Source: Cereibacter_A sp052244495 (GTDB lineage Bacteria > Pseudomonadota > Alphaproteobacteria > Rhodobacterales > Rhodobacteraceae). Taken from it: a DNA stretch of 64,000 bases. Positions 26,252-34,934 of the stretch are shown here, piece by piece. How positions within the stretch are numbered: the stretch's first letter is position 1; each line of letters starts with the position of its first letter. The DNA is taken from NCBI GenBank assembly GCA_052244495.1, contig JBQPXH010000004.1. One strand, written 5' to 3'. Under the pieces are notes generated by a model that was given only the letters and a program-made list of their open reading frames with translations, had not been told where the DNA came from and searched no databases. A program made the translations under genes and the position numbers.

Positions 26252-27352
26252 TCACCTCGCGGCGCGGAGCGTTTCGGGGATGGGGCAGAGTTCGGCATAG
26301 ATGGCGGCCATGGAATGGGCCTGTCGCTCGGGCGTGTAGTCCGCCGCGCGCCTCTGCGCCGCCTGGCCGAGCGTGCGGCGGCGGTCCGGGTCGCGGATCA
26401 GGCCATTCACCGCCTCGGCCAGCGCGACCGGATCCTCGGGCGGGAAGAACTCGGCCGCCCCCGACCAGAGTTCCCGGAACGTCGGGATATCGGCGAGGAC
26501 GAGCGGCAGCCCGCCCCGCGCCGCCTCGAGGACGGCCAGCCCGAATGGCTCGTAGCGGGACGGAGAGACGAAGATCGAGGCCTCGCACATGAGGTCAAGC
26601 ACCTCGGCATGGGCAAGCTCGCCCCGCGCGTCGGCGGCCCGGATCTCGACCGCCTGCCCCTTCGGCGAGGCCGCGGCGCCCGCCATCACCACCGGCCAGT
26701 CGATCAGCGGCGCTGCCGCGTCGAGAACGGCCGCGTTCTTGCCCTCGTCCCACCAGCGGCCGGCCGACAGCACCATCGGCCGCGCCATGCGCCGGGACGG
26801 CGGAGCGAAGCGGCTGGCATTGGGGACGACCCGCACCTCGGGCAGCGGCCCGTAGGCGCCCGTCATCAGGTCGGCCTGCGCCCGTGTCGGCGTCACCACC
26901 ACATCCGCCGCCGCAAGTCCCTGCCGGTTCAGCCGCCGCTGCCAGAGCCAGCCCGCGGGCAGGATGCCATCGCGCACGGCCGCAAACCAGGTGACGACAC
27001 AGGAATGCGAGACCGCCAGCACCGGCACCGGCACCGTAAGTCCTGCCGCCTGCGATGGCAGGTTGAGATGGATGATGTCGACCCGGTGGCGCCTCGCCAC
27101 GCCCGCTATCATCTTCGGGACGATGGCGAGTTCCGACTCGCCGCCCACCAGCCAGTCGAGCGGCGCATCGCACCATTCGAGCGGGCCAAGGGTCTCGGCC
27201 TCGCGTCGCTGCGCCGCCGAGGGCTCCGGACCGAAGCCAGCGAAGACGACGTCCACCTCACCGCGCAGCCCTGCGGCGAGATCCATGGCGTAACGCCAGA
27301 CGCCGCCGACCGCATCGACCGTCATCAGGACCGTGAGATGCGTTCCCGTCAC
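26252..27352 (-). CDS. GT4-family glycosyltransferase (GTG start)
   Basis: 366 residues. The N-terminus LTVLMTVDAVGGVWRYAMDLAAGL and the C-terminal SRYEPFGLAVLEAARGGLPLVLADIPTFRELW with the E-x7-E donor motif are classic GT4. The start is GTG 27352, sharing bases with the TGA of the gene before it; ATG 27325 is possible but would cut the conserved first strand. Retaining mechanism by family. Acceptor unknown. Confidence 0.85.
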   Translation of the reverse strand: MTGTHLTVLMTVDAVGGVWRYAMDLAAGLRGEVDVVFAGFGPEPSAAQRREAETLGPLEWCDAPLDWLVGGESELAIVPKMIAGVARRHRVDIIHLNLPSQAAGLTVPVPVLAVSHSCVVTWFAAVRDGILPAGWLWQRRLNRQGLAAADVVVTPTRAQADLMTGAYGPLPEVRVVPNASRFAPPSRRMARPMVLSAGRWWDEGKNAAVLDAAAPLIDWPVVMAGAAASPKGQAVEIRAADARGELAHAEVLDLMCEASIFVSPSRYEPFGLAVLEAARGGLPLVLADIPTFRELWSGAAEFFPPEDPVALAEAVNGLIRDPDRRRTLGQAAQRRAADYTPERQAHSMAAIYAELCPIPETLRAAR

Positions 27353-29358
27353 GCAAGCATCCTCTCGCGCCGGGGGTCCGGCAGCCGCCGGCCGACCCGA
27401 TGTTCCGCCAGCCAGTCCGCAAGCGCCGCGATCCCCTCGCGCCAGCCGACGGTCGCCTTCCAGCCAAGGGCGCCCGCCAGCGCACGCGTGTCGGCCACGA
27501 ACCAGAGCTGATCGCCCTTCCGCCAGCCCTCTTCCGTCACACGCACCGGCTCGCCGAGGAGCGCCGAGATCTCCGTCAGCACCTGCCGGAGGCTCACCGC
27601 GTTGTCTGGCCCGCCCCCGAGGTTGAAGGCCCGCGCCGCGATCCGGCCGTTGCCCACTTCCGCCATGAGCCGCCGGTAGGCGTCGACGGCATCGCTCACG
27701 TGCAGCACGTCGCGCACCTGCCGTCCATCTCCGAAGACCGAGATCTCCTCGCCCTTCAGGGCGCGGATCAGGAAATGCGCAACCCAGCCCTGATCCTCGG
27801 TCCCGAACTGGCGCGGCCCGTAGATGCAGGACATCCTGAGGACGGCGGTCGGAATCCCGAAGCTCTTGGCGTAGTCGAGCACGTATTGGTCGGCCACGCC
27901 CTTCGAGCAGCCGTAGGGCGTGCAGAAATCGAGCGGCCGTGTCTCCGCGATGCCGCTCGCGAGAAGCGCCGGATCGGCAGGCAGGTGCCGGTCGCCGGGC
28001 CGCATCTCCAGATCCTCGAGCGCGCCGTAGACCTTGTTTGTGCTGGCAAACAGGAGCGGCACCGGGCGGCAGGTGGCGCGGATCGCCTCGAGCAGGTTGA
28101 GCGTGCCCCGCGCGTTGATCTCGAAGTCGGCGACGGGGCTTTCAAGGCTCGTCGTGACCGCGGTCTGGCCCGCCAGATGATAGACCGAGGATGCGTCGCG
28201 CGCGGCCTCGGCCATGGCGCGCTCGTCGCGCAGGTCGGCGATCACGGGATGCAGCCGGTCGCCGTGCCGCGCCTTCAGCCAGCGCAGGTTGTCCTCGACC
28301 CCCGGCCGGCCGAGATTGTCGAGAAGGATGACCTCCTCGCCGTCCGACAGGAGCGCATCGGCAAGGTTCGAGCCGATGAAGCCCGCGCCTCCGGTCACGA
28401 CGACGGGACGCGCGGCTTGCGCGAGCGAGGGTGCGCAGAGCCCCGCCATCGAACGCACACCCTCGACGCCCTCGGCCGCCAGAAGCCGCGCGAGCAGCTT
28501 CGGCCGCCCGTCCGCGGCCACCGCTCCCATGTGGTAGTGCCGCGGATCGAACCACAGCCCCTCCTGGACCGGCACGTCCCCCGGCAGGTCGCGCCAGCCG
28601 TACCAGTACATGCGGGCCGCCGGAGCCTTCATCGCCCCGGCAAAGCGGCGGGCCTGCTCGAGTTCATCGTTGCGCCAGGTGGAATAGCCCGTCTCGGTAA
28701 TCCAGATCTCGCAATCGGGGTTATGCTTGTCGAGGATTGCCCGCATCTCGCCCAGGTGCAGATCCCAGCCGGCCCAGGCCCCTTCCTCGCTGTCCCAGGT
28801 GCCCGGAAAACCGTGGAAGCCCGCCGCCGCGCAATGCGCCAGAACCCCGCGATCTCCCATGAGGTCGAGCCAGAGCGGATCGAAGGGGCACGGCCCGCCC
28901 AGCACGGCCTTCCAGCCGCGCTCGCGCACCCAGTGCGCGGCACCGCCCACCATCTCGCAGAAGAGCAGGAAATCGGCGTCCAGCCTCCAGTCCCAGTCCA
29001 GCAGGTTGTTCGGCTCGTTCCAGAGCTCCACATGCTCGAAGTGCCGCCCGTAGCGGGTCAGCACGTGGTCGATGAAATCGGCATAGGACTTCAGGTCGCA
29101 AGGCGGCCCCGAGGTGCGGTTCGTGCGCGAGAGCGACGGCGGCGTGTAGTGGATGCAGGGCAGCAGTTCGACCGACTGGCCGAGGCGCGGGATCAGCCAG
29201 TCGAACCAGTCCTGACCGCCGGGTGCCAGATATTCGGCCCAACTCAGATGCGTGCGCAGATAGCGCGCGCCCGTCGCGGCGAGTCCCTCGAGCGCCGCCT
29301 CCGCCCGGTCGTGGTCGCCCGGCCGGAACCATTCGACAAAGCCGAAGTCGTGGCTCAT
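27349..29358 (-). CDS. Fusion: TIM-barrel glycosidase-like domain plus NAD-dependent sugar epimerase
   Basis: 669 residues in two parts. Residues 1-310 look like a clan-A glycoside hydrolase (GH39/GH5-like): VELWNEPNNLLDWDW holds the acid/base Glu after Asn, and EIWITETGYSTW a candidate nucleophile Glu. Residues 318-660 form a complete extended SDR epimerase: VVVTGGAGFIGSNLADALL, ASTNKVYGALED, TPYGCSKGVADQYVLDYAKSFGIPTAVLRMSCIYGPRQFGTEDQGWVAHF, close to CDP-paratose/tyvelose 2-epimerases. Both catalytic sets look intact. ATG 29358 overlaps the stop of the gene before it. The joint role, perhaps linking sugar-nucleotide supply with chain trimming, is speculative. Confidence 0.8.
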   Translation of the reverse strand: MSHDFGFVEWFRPGDHDRAEAALEGLAATGARYLRTHLSWAEYLAPGGQDWFDWLIPRLGQSVELLPCIHYTPPSLSRTNRTSGPPCDLKSYADFIDHVLTRYGRHFEHVELWNEPNNLLDWDWRLDADFLLFCEMVGGAAHWVRERGWKAVLGGPCPFDPLWLDLMGDRGVLAHCAAAGFHGFPGTWDSEEGAWAGWDLHLGEMRAILDKHNPDCEIWITETGYSTWRNDELEQARRFAGAMKAPAARMYWYGWRDLPGDVPVQEGLWFDPRHYHMGAVAADGRPKLLARLLAAEGVEGVRSMAGLCAPSLAQAARPVVVTGGAGFIGSNLADALLSDGEEVILLDNLGRPGVEDNLRWLKARHGDRLHPVIADLRDERAMAEAARDASSVYHLAGQTAVTTSLESPVADFEINARGTLNLLEAIRATCRPVPLLFASTNKVYGALEDLEMRPGDRHLPADPALLASGIAETRPLDFCTPYGCSKGVADQYVLDYAKSFGIPTAVLRMSCIYGPRQFGTEDQGWVAHFLIRALKGEEISVFGDGRQVRDVLHVSDAVDAYRRLMAEVGNGRIAARAFNLGGGPDNAVSLRQVLTEISALLGEPVRVTEEGWRKGDQLWFVADTRALAGALGWKATVGWREGIAALADWLAEHRVGRRLPDPRRERMLA

Positions 29359-30461
29359 GTGACGAGGCCCCGCTCTTCGAGCTGTCGCCGCATGTCGGCC
29401 CCCCGGTCGACCGCGACCGAGCCGGCAACCCAGGCAACGAAATCGTCCAGGGACTCCTCGAGCCGGTGGCTCGGCTCGAACCCGAGGATCGTCCGGGCCC
29501 GGCCGATGTCGGCGAAGCAGTTGCGGATATCGCCGGACCGGGCGCGGTTGAGGATCTCGGGCGTGATCTCGGGCCGCCCCATCGCACCGGCCAGCAGCCG
29601 CGCCACGCCGGAAATCGTGTAGGCCGTGCCGGAGCCCACGTTGATGACCTCGCCCGCCGCATCCGGCGTCTCGAGCGCCAGCCGGAAGGCCCGGGCCACG
29701 TCGCGAACATGCACGAAGTCGCGCTTCTGCTCGCCGTCCTCGAAGATCGTCGGCCGCTCACCGTTCGCCAGACGCGAGGCGAAATTGGCGAGGACGCCCG
29801 TGTAGGGGTTCGAAAGCGCCTGCCCGGCGCCGAAGACGTTGAAAAGGCGCAGCGCCACCGCATCCACGCCGTAAGCGTCGCCGTGGATCAGGACTGCCTG
29901 CTCCTGCATGTATTTCGTGAGCGCGTAGATCGATGCGAGATCCACCCGCTTGCCTTCGTCGGTGGGGACTGCCGTCAGGGGCCGCCCATCGGCATCGGTC
30001 GGGTTCCAGCGCGCGCCCTTGATGTCGGAGGCCTTCCGGCGCACGCGCTCGACAAGCGAGCCGTCCTCGCGCGCGTAATGCCCCTCGCCATAGACGCTCA
30101 TCGAGGACGCGACGACGATCCGCGACACCGGCCGGTCGATCAGCGCCTCGAGGAGCACCGCCGTGCCGAGGTCGTTCGCGCCCACGTAGCGCGCGATCTC
30201 GTACATGGACTGGCCCACGCCCACCTCGGCCGCGAGATGGAGCACCGCATCGCAATCCCTGAGCGCCGGGCGAAGACGGTCGGCGTCGCGCATGTCGCCG
30301 CGCACCAGTTCCGCCCCTTCCGGAAGGGCGACCTTCGTGCCCTCGTGCACCTGCTCGATCAGCGCATCGTAGAGACGGACCTCGTATCCGTTCGCCAGCA
30401 GTTCCTCGGCGACGTGGCGGCCTATGAAACCGCAGCCACCCGTGATGAGTATCCTCGCCAT
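29355..30461 (-). CDS. NAD-dependent nucleotide-sugar epimerase/dehydratase
   Basis: 368 residues, extended SDR. ILITGGCGFIGRHVAEELLANGYEV is the NAD site; VVASSMSVYGEGHYAREDG and the Tyr-x3-Lys in SIYALTKYMQEQ form the active site; RLFNVFGAGQALSNPYTGVLANFASRL is typical. Probably a UDP-glucose or GDP-sugar 4-epimerase; the exact substrate cannot be read from sequence. ATG 30461 is the first gene of the minus-strand sugar operon and is divergent from the dehydrogenase at 30699, so the 237-base gap 30462-30698 should hold both promoters; no clear operator seen. Confidence 0.82.
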   Translation of the reverse strand: MARILITGGCGFIGRHVAEELLANGYEVRLYDALIEQVHEGTKVALPEGAELVRGDMRDADRLRPALRDCDAVLHLAAEVGVGQSMYEIARYVGANDLGTAVLLEALIDRPVSRIVVASSMSVYGEGHYAREDGSLVERVRRKASDIKGARWNPTDADGRPLTAVPTDEGKRVDLASIYALTKYMQEQAVLIHGDAYGVDAVALRLFNVFGAGQALSNPYTGVLANFASRLANGERPTIFEDGEQKRDFVHVRDVARAFRLALETPDAAGEVINVGSGTAYTISGVARLLAGAMGRPEITPEILNRARSGDIRNCFADIGRARTILGFEPSHRLEESLDDFVAWVAGSVAVDRGADMRRQLEERGLVT

Positions 30462-30698
30462 GAGAAGATCCTGAAGTTGTCTCTGATGCTGTGGACGCTG
30501 GCGCAACCAGAGGATCACGGGAATGTTCCGCGCTCTCCGGAGATTATGCCGGCACCGGCGCCCTTCCGCCGCAGACGGCCATTCATCCTTCTTCCGCCGT
30601 CGTGACAGGAACAGATGCAGGCGCACGACGTTCCGGGCCGGATCCTCGAGATCATCCTGAAGATCATCATCATGAGAACCGCGGATACCGGAGGACCC

Positions 30699-31697
30699 AT
30701 GAACGTCTCTCTTACGCCGGGGCGCGCCCAGCCCGATGCCACCAAGTCGATGCGAGCCGCGCGCCTCGCCGGTCCCGGCCGGATCGAGATCGTCGCCCTG
30801 CCCCTGCCCGAGCCGGAGGAGGGCGAGGTGCGGATTGCGATCGAGGCCTGCGGGGTTTGTGCCTCCAATCTCGGCCCTTGGGCAGCGCCGGAGTGGATGA
30901 GCTACCCGACGGAGCCGGGCGGAATGGGGCACGAGGGCTGGGGCGTGGTCGAGGCGACAGGACCCGGCGTGACGGAGGTCCGGCCGGGCCAACGCGTGGC
31001 CTTCCTGGGACAGCGGAGCTTCGCCAGCCACGAGATCGTGCCCGTGGCCCATCTCGTGCCGTTGCCCGACGGCATCGCCTTTCCGGTCGAGCCGGTGGCC
31101 TGCGCGCTCAACATCTTCCGCCGCTCCGGCATCGGGCGCGGCGACCGGGTCGCGATCATCGGCGTGGGCTTTCTCGGCGCGCTCCTGACGCGGCTCGCGG
31201 CGGATGCGGGCGCCGAGGTCATCGCCATCTCGCGGCGCGAGGAATCGCTCGCCATGGCGCGCCGCATGGGCGCGGCCCGGACCATCGCGATGATCGACCA
31301 TCAGGAGATCGTCGACGAGGTGCGCGACCTGACCAACGGCTATTTCTGCGATGTGGTGATCGAGGCCGTGGGCAAGCAATGGCCCCTCGATCTTGCCGGG
31401 GAACTGGTGGCCGAGGGCGGACGGCTGGTCATCGCGGGCTATCATCAGGACGGCGCGCGGCAGGTGAACATGCAGCAGTGGAACTGGCGCGGCATCGATG
31501 TGGTGAACGCCCACGAGCGCCGGCCCGAGGTCTACCTGCGCGGAATGCGCGAGGCGGTGGAGGCGGTGCAGAAGGGCTGGCTCGACCTCTCCGGCCTCGT
31601 GACACACAGCTATCCGCTGGAGGAACTGGCCGCGGCCCTCGACGCGACGCGCGACAAGCCCGAGGGTTTCGTGAAGGCGGTGGTGACATGCAGCTGA
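30699..31697 (+). CDS. Medium-chain (zinc-type) alcohol/polyol dehydrogenase
   Basis: 332 residues, MDR superfamily. The catalytic-zinc region has CGVCASNLG and GMGHEGWGVVEATGPGV; the four-cysteine structural zinc loop is absent. The NAD(P) site is VAIIGVGFLGALLTRLAADAG. The start is ATG 30699 (MNVSLTPGRAQPD) with GGAGG 5 bases upstream; ATG 30615 has no ribosome site. It overlaps the Gfo/Idh gene by 10 bases. The pair probably interconverts a sugar or inositol and its keto form; the substrate is unknown. Confidence 0.8.
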   Translation: MNVSLTPGRAQPDATKSMRAARLAGPGRIEIVALPLPEPEEGEVRIAIEACGVCASNLGPWAAPEWMSYPTEPGGMGHEGWGVVEATGPGVTEVRPGQRVAFLGQRSFASHEIVPVAHLVPLPDGIAFPVEPVACALNIFRRSGIGRGDRVAIIGVGFLGALLTRLAADAGAEVIAISRREESLAMARRMGAARTIAMIDHQEIVDEVRDLTNGYFCDVVIEAVGKQWPLDLAGELVAEGGRLVIAGYHQDGARQVNMQQWNWRGIDVVNAHERRPEVYLRGMREAVEAVQKGWLDLSGLVTHSYPLEELAAALDATRDKPEGFVKAVVTCS

Positions 31698-32713
31698 GCC
31701 TTCCCGCCCGAACCCGCCCGCGGCTCGCCTTCGTGGGGTTGGGCTGGATCGGTCGCGCCCGGATGGAGGCGCTGGCGCGCTCCGGGCGCGCCGAGATCGT
31801 AGCGCTTGGCGATCCGGACAGAGCTGCGGTGGACCGGGCCCTTGCCGTGGCGCCGGACGCGGCCCCGGTTGCAACCCTTGCCGAGGCGCTGGCGCAGGAA
31901 CCCGATGGCGTGGTGATCGCCACGCCCAGCGCGCGACATGCCGCCGAGAGTCTCGTCGCCCTCGAAGCGGGCTGCGCCGTCTTCTGCCAGAAGCCGCTGG
32001 GGCGCAGCGCGGCCGAGGTGCGCGAGGTGGTCGAGGCGGCGGCGCGGGCCGACCGGCTCCTCGGCGTGGATCTCTCCTACCGGCTGACCGCCGCCATGGC
32101 CGCAATCCGGCCGCTGTTGGCCTCTGGTGACCTCGGCCGCGTCTTCGCCATCGACCTGACCTTCCACAACGCCTACGGGCCGGACAAGCCGTGGTTCTAC
32201 GACCGCACCCTCTCGGGCGGTGGCTGCGTGATGGATCTGGGTGTGCATCTCGTGGACCTCGCGCTCTGGTCGCTCGGCTGGCCCGAGGTCATTCATGTCG
32301 AGGCACAGATGATGGCTGCGGGCCGTCCGGCCACCGTGACGGAAGTCGAGGATTATGCCGTCGCAACGCTCCGGACCTCCGAGGGATGCGTGATCCGCCT
32401 CGCCTGCTCCTGGAAGCTGCAGGCCGGACGCGAGGCGGTGATCGAGGCGCAGTTCCACGGCACCGATGGCGGCGCGGCGCTCACGAATGTCGGCGGCTCC
32501 TTCTACGACTTCGCCGCCCATCGTCACCGGGGCACCGCAACCGAGCAACTCGTCGGCCCGCCGGACGAGTGGGGCGGACGTGCGCTGATCGACTGGGCGG
32601 ACCGGCTGGCCGCCGGCCATCGCTTCGACCCGGAGGCGCGGCATCTGGTCAGGCTGCACGAGGTTCTCGACCGGATCCACGCCGCCGGAACCCGCACCGC
32701 CTCCGACGGTTGA
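31688..32713 (+). CDS. Gfo/Idh/MocA-family sugar oxidoreductase
   Basis: 341 residues. The N-terminal Rossmann fold LAFVGLGWIGRARMEALAR is followed by CQKPLGRSAAEV (the EKP-type motif with Gln-Lys-Pro), then MDLGVHLVDLALWSLGWPE, which carries the catalytic His/Asp region. The start is ATG 31688 (MQLSLPARTRPR), inside the end of the dehydrogenase gene; the far longer open frame from 30491 is antisense-like noise. NAD(P)-linked sugar or inositol oxidation is expected. Confidence 0.83.
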   Translation: MQLSLPARTRPRLAFVGLGWIGRARMEALARSGRAEIVALGDPDRAAVDRALAVAPDAAPVATLAEALAQEPDGVVIATPSARHAAESLVALEAGCAVFCQKPLGRSAAEVREVVEAAARADRLLGVDLSYRLTAAMAAIRPLLASGDLGRVFAIDLTFHNAYGPDKPWFYDRTLSGGGCVMDLGVHLVDLALWSLGWPEVIHVEAQMMAAGRPATVTEVEDYAVATLRTSEGCVIRLACSWKLQAGREAVIEAQFHGTDGGAALTNVGGSFYDFAAHRHRGTATEQLVGPPDEWGGRALIDWADRLAAGHRFDPEARHLVRLHEVLDRIHAAGTRTASDG

Positions 32714-32718
32714 ACCGC

Positions 32719-33513
32719 ATGGCACCGCGCAGCTACTGGAAGGGCTACCTCAAGCTTTCTCTCGTCACCTGCCCGGTGACGCTGATGCCCGCCACCTCGG
32801 ATTCCGAGCGCGTGCGCTTCCGCACGCTGAACGGGCGAACCGGGCATCCCGTGGTCAGCCGATACCTCGATGCCGGAACGGGCGAGGTCGTAGGCGACGA
32901 GGATCGGGCAAAGGGTTACCCGCGCGGCGAGGACGAGCATGTGGTCCTTGAGGACGAGGAACTCGAGGCGGTTGCCCTCGAGAGCGCGCGGACCATCGAC
33001 ATCGACTGCTTCGTGCCCTCTGACGAGATCGCCTGGATCTGGTACGACCGGCCGCATTACCTGATGCCCGCCGACCCCATCGGCGAAGAGGCCTTCGCCG
33101 TGATCCGCGAGGCGATGCGGGCGACAGACCGCTCGGGGATCGCGCGGCTCGTGCTTGGCGGACGCGAGCGCGCGGTTCTCCTGATGCCGCGCGGCGAGGG
33201 GATCATCCTCTGGACGCTTCGCTTCGGCGACGAGGTGCGCCCGGACGAGGATTGCTTCGCGGAGATTGCCGGAGGGAAGCCGGATGCGAAGGCGCTGGCG
33301 CTTGTGAAGCGGCTGATCGAGGAGCGGACGCGGACGTGGGACCCGGCGATGGTCCAGGATCCGGTGCAGGAGAACCTTCTGGACCTGATCCGCTCGAAGA
33401 AGCCGAAGAAGGGCGCGCGCAAGGGGGCCTCGAAGACGACGTGGGGCGGCGACAACGTGGTGAACATCATGGATGCGCTGCGGAAGAGCATCGAGGGCAA
33501 GGAGAAGCGGTGA
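32719..33513 (+). CDS. ku: Ku-family DNA end-binding protein (Ku 1)
   Basis: Bacterial Ku, 264 residues, which binds DNA ends for non-homologous end joining. It begins MAPRSYWKGYLKLSLVTCPVTLMPATSDSERVRFRTLN, the core barrel start, with IDIDCFVPSDEIAWIWYDRPHYLMPAD and RGEGIILWTLRFGDEVR. The C-terminus is lysine-rich (KKPKKGARKGASK). ATG 32719 starts 5 bases after the oxidoreductase stop. A second Ku gene lies convergently at 33883. No ligD is in the window. Confidence 0.93.
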   Translation: MAPRSYWKGYLKLSLVTCPVTLMPATSDSERVRFRTLNGRTGHPVVSRYLDAGTGEVVGDEDRAKGYPRGEDEHVVLEDEELEAVALESARTIDIDCFVPSDEIAWIWYDRPHYLMPADPIGEEAFAVIREAMRATDRSGIARLVLGGRERAVLLMPRGEGIILWTLRFGDEVRPDEDCFAEIAGGKPDAKALALVKRLIEERTRTWDPAMVQDPVQENLLDLIRSKKPKKGARKGASKTTWGGDNVVNIMDALRKSIEGKEKR

Positions 33514-33833
33514 CGGAGCGGAGAAGCCGTCCTCCGGGCCATCGAGGCCCATCGGACGGCGTTGCCACGGACGGATCTGCCCGAGCGGCGAAGGACCTGA
33601 ACCGGAGCGCCTGGTCGCGCCGCGAGAGGTGCCCGAGGCTTCTGGACCCTGACACAGGCGTCCGCGCTCCTGTGCTGCACGCCGTTCCGCCGAACTCCTC
33701 ACGTTGCCGCCGCTGACGCGACGCATGCTGTGCCCGATCACGCCCGGTTCGAATGCGACCATTTCCGCGGCGCATTCTTGAAACGGCACGGAAAGCTCCG
33801 GTCTTTCGATGTCCCTTCCCTGTCCGCGGCAGC

Positions 33834-33868
33834 GCCGCAGTCGGGGGTTCGATGCCCCCGGCTGCGGC
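33834..33868. other. 14-bp hairpin with a tRNA T-loop-like loop between two ku genes
   Basis: Arms GCCGCAGTCGGGGG (33834-33847) and CCCCCGGCTGCGGC (33855-33868) pair over 14 bp with one G-U, closing the 7-base loop TTCGATG, which resembles the T-loop TTCRANY. A CACC follows. No D-arm or anticodon arm is present, so this is not a tRNA gene. It lies in the 369-base gap 33514-33882 between convergent ku genes, where no gene is supported. It may be a two-way terminator (no T-run) or the relic of a tRNA-like element. Confidence 0.6.
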
Positions 33869-33882
33869 ACCGCCCCGGCTGG

Positions 33883-34686
33883 TCAACCGGCTTTCCGTCG
33901 CCCCGGACGGTCGGATGCGGCGACGCTCTCCCGCAGGGCCGCCACCAGATCCGCCGGTTCTTTGGTCTTCTTCGGCACAGCCCTGCGCTTCGGCTTTCGT
34001 CCCGCCAGTTTCGCCTTCACCAGATCCGCGAGTGCCGCATCGTACCGATCGTCGTAGGCCGCTGGATCGAAGCTGCCGGCCTTGGTCGCGATGATGTGCT
34101 TCGCGAGGTCCAGCATCTCGCCCTTCACGCGCAGCTTCGGGATCTCCTCGAAAGCTTCGGCCGACGACCGCACCTCGTAGTCGAAGTTCAGCGTGTTCGC
34201 GACGAACCCCGCCCCGTGTGGCCGAACCATCACCGTGCGGAGGCGACGGAACAGGACGGTTCGGGCCAGCGCCGCAACTTTCCGCGCCTTCATGCCCTCG
34301 CGGATCAGTGCGAAAGCCTCTCCGGCGGCCTCCCCTGCCGGGGTGAGGTAGTAGGGCTTGTCGAAATACGCCCCGTCCACTTCCCGGCAGGGGACGAAAC
34401 AGTCGACGCGCAGGCACTTGTCGCTGTCGGGCACGGCAGAGGCGATCTCGGCCGGGTCGAGCTGGATGTACTCGTCCGGCGCCACTTCGTAGCCTTTCAC
34501 CTGATCGTCGCGCGCGACCGGCTTGCCGCTGACGGCATCGACGAACTCGCGCCTGACGCGGTTGCCCGTCCGACGGTTCACGGTATGGAAGGTCACCCGC
34601 TCGGAGGTCGAGGCCGCGGCATGCAGCGCCACCTGACAACTCACCTCGCCCACCGCCAGCCAGCCCTTCCAGATCGCTCTCGGCAT
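33883..34686 (-). CDS. ku: Ku-family DNA end-binding protein (Ku 2)
   Basis: 267 residues. The start is ATG 34686 (MPRAIWKGWLAVGEVSCQVALHAAASTSERVTFHTVNRRTGN) with GGAGGGAAGG upstream. Ku core features are present (LRVDCFVPCREVDGAYFDKPYYLTP, MVRPHGAGFVANTLNFDYEVR). The basic tail (KPKRRAVPKKTK, GRRKAG) is like that of Ku 1. It is convergent with Ku 1 and clearly diverged from it, so this is an old duplication or separate acquisition. Many alphaproteobacteria carry several ku genes. Confidence 0.92.
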   Translation of the reverse strand: MPRAIWKGWLAVGEVSCQVALHAAASTSERVTFHTVNRRTGNRVRREFVDAVSGKPVARDDQVKGYEVAPDEYIQLDPAEIASAVPDSDKCLRVDCFVPCREVDGAYFDKPYYLTPAGEAAGEAFALIREGMKARKVAALARTVLFRRLRTVMVRPHGAGFVANTLNFDYEVRSSAEAFEEIPKLRVKGEMLDLAKHIIATKAGSFDPAAYDDRYDAALADLVKAKLAGRKPKRRAVPKKTKEPADLVAALRESVAASDRPGRRKAG

Positions 34687-34840
34687 CCTTCCCTCCGTGA
34701 TGATTCTCCACCTCACCGGCCGATCGATGGAGGAAATCGACCCTGTGATGCGGCCTGCTTCGCCATCCGGAGGTCAGGACGAACCGTCAGGATGAACCTG
34801 CGCCCACGTCCGGCTTGGACCTGTCGGCAACGCGAGGAGG

Positions 34841-34853
34841 AAGTTTCGAACTT
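34841..34853. promoter_or_regulatory. AAGTT-TCG-AACTT dyad in the ku2/hemolysin-III divergent gap
   Basis: Short perfect dyad in the 248-base gap between divergent genes starting at 34686 (-) and 34935 (+). It sits 82 bases before the hemolysin-III start, in a locally AT-rich stretch. A regulator site is possible; nothing more specific can be supported. Confidence 0.25.
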
Positions 34854-34934
34854 TCGCGATTGTTCCACGCCTTAATGAGCCTCATCACGCAGAATCCATC
34901 CGTCGGAACCGCGGGCGCGTGCTAGCGTAGCGAC

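Noticed and set aside
30491..32713. 740-codon frame reading into the Gfo/Idh protein
   Set aside because: The part before 31688 is a shadow of the dehydrogenase gene; the real start is ATG 31688.
33834..33868. tRNA gene
   Set aside because: Only an acceptor/T-arm-like hairpin; no D-arm, anticodon arm or CCA end in register.
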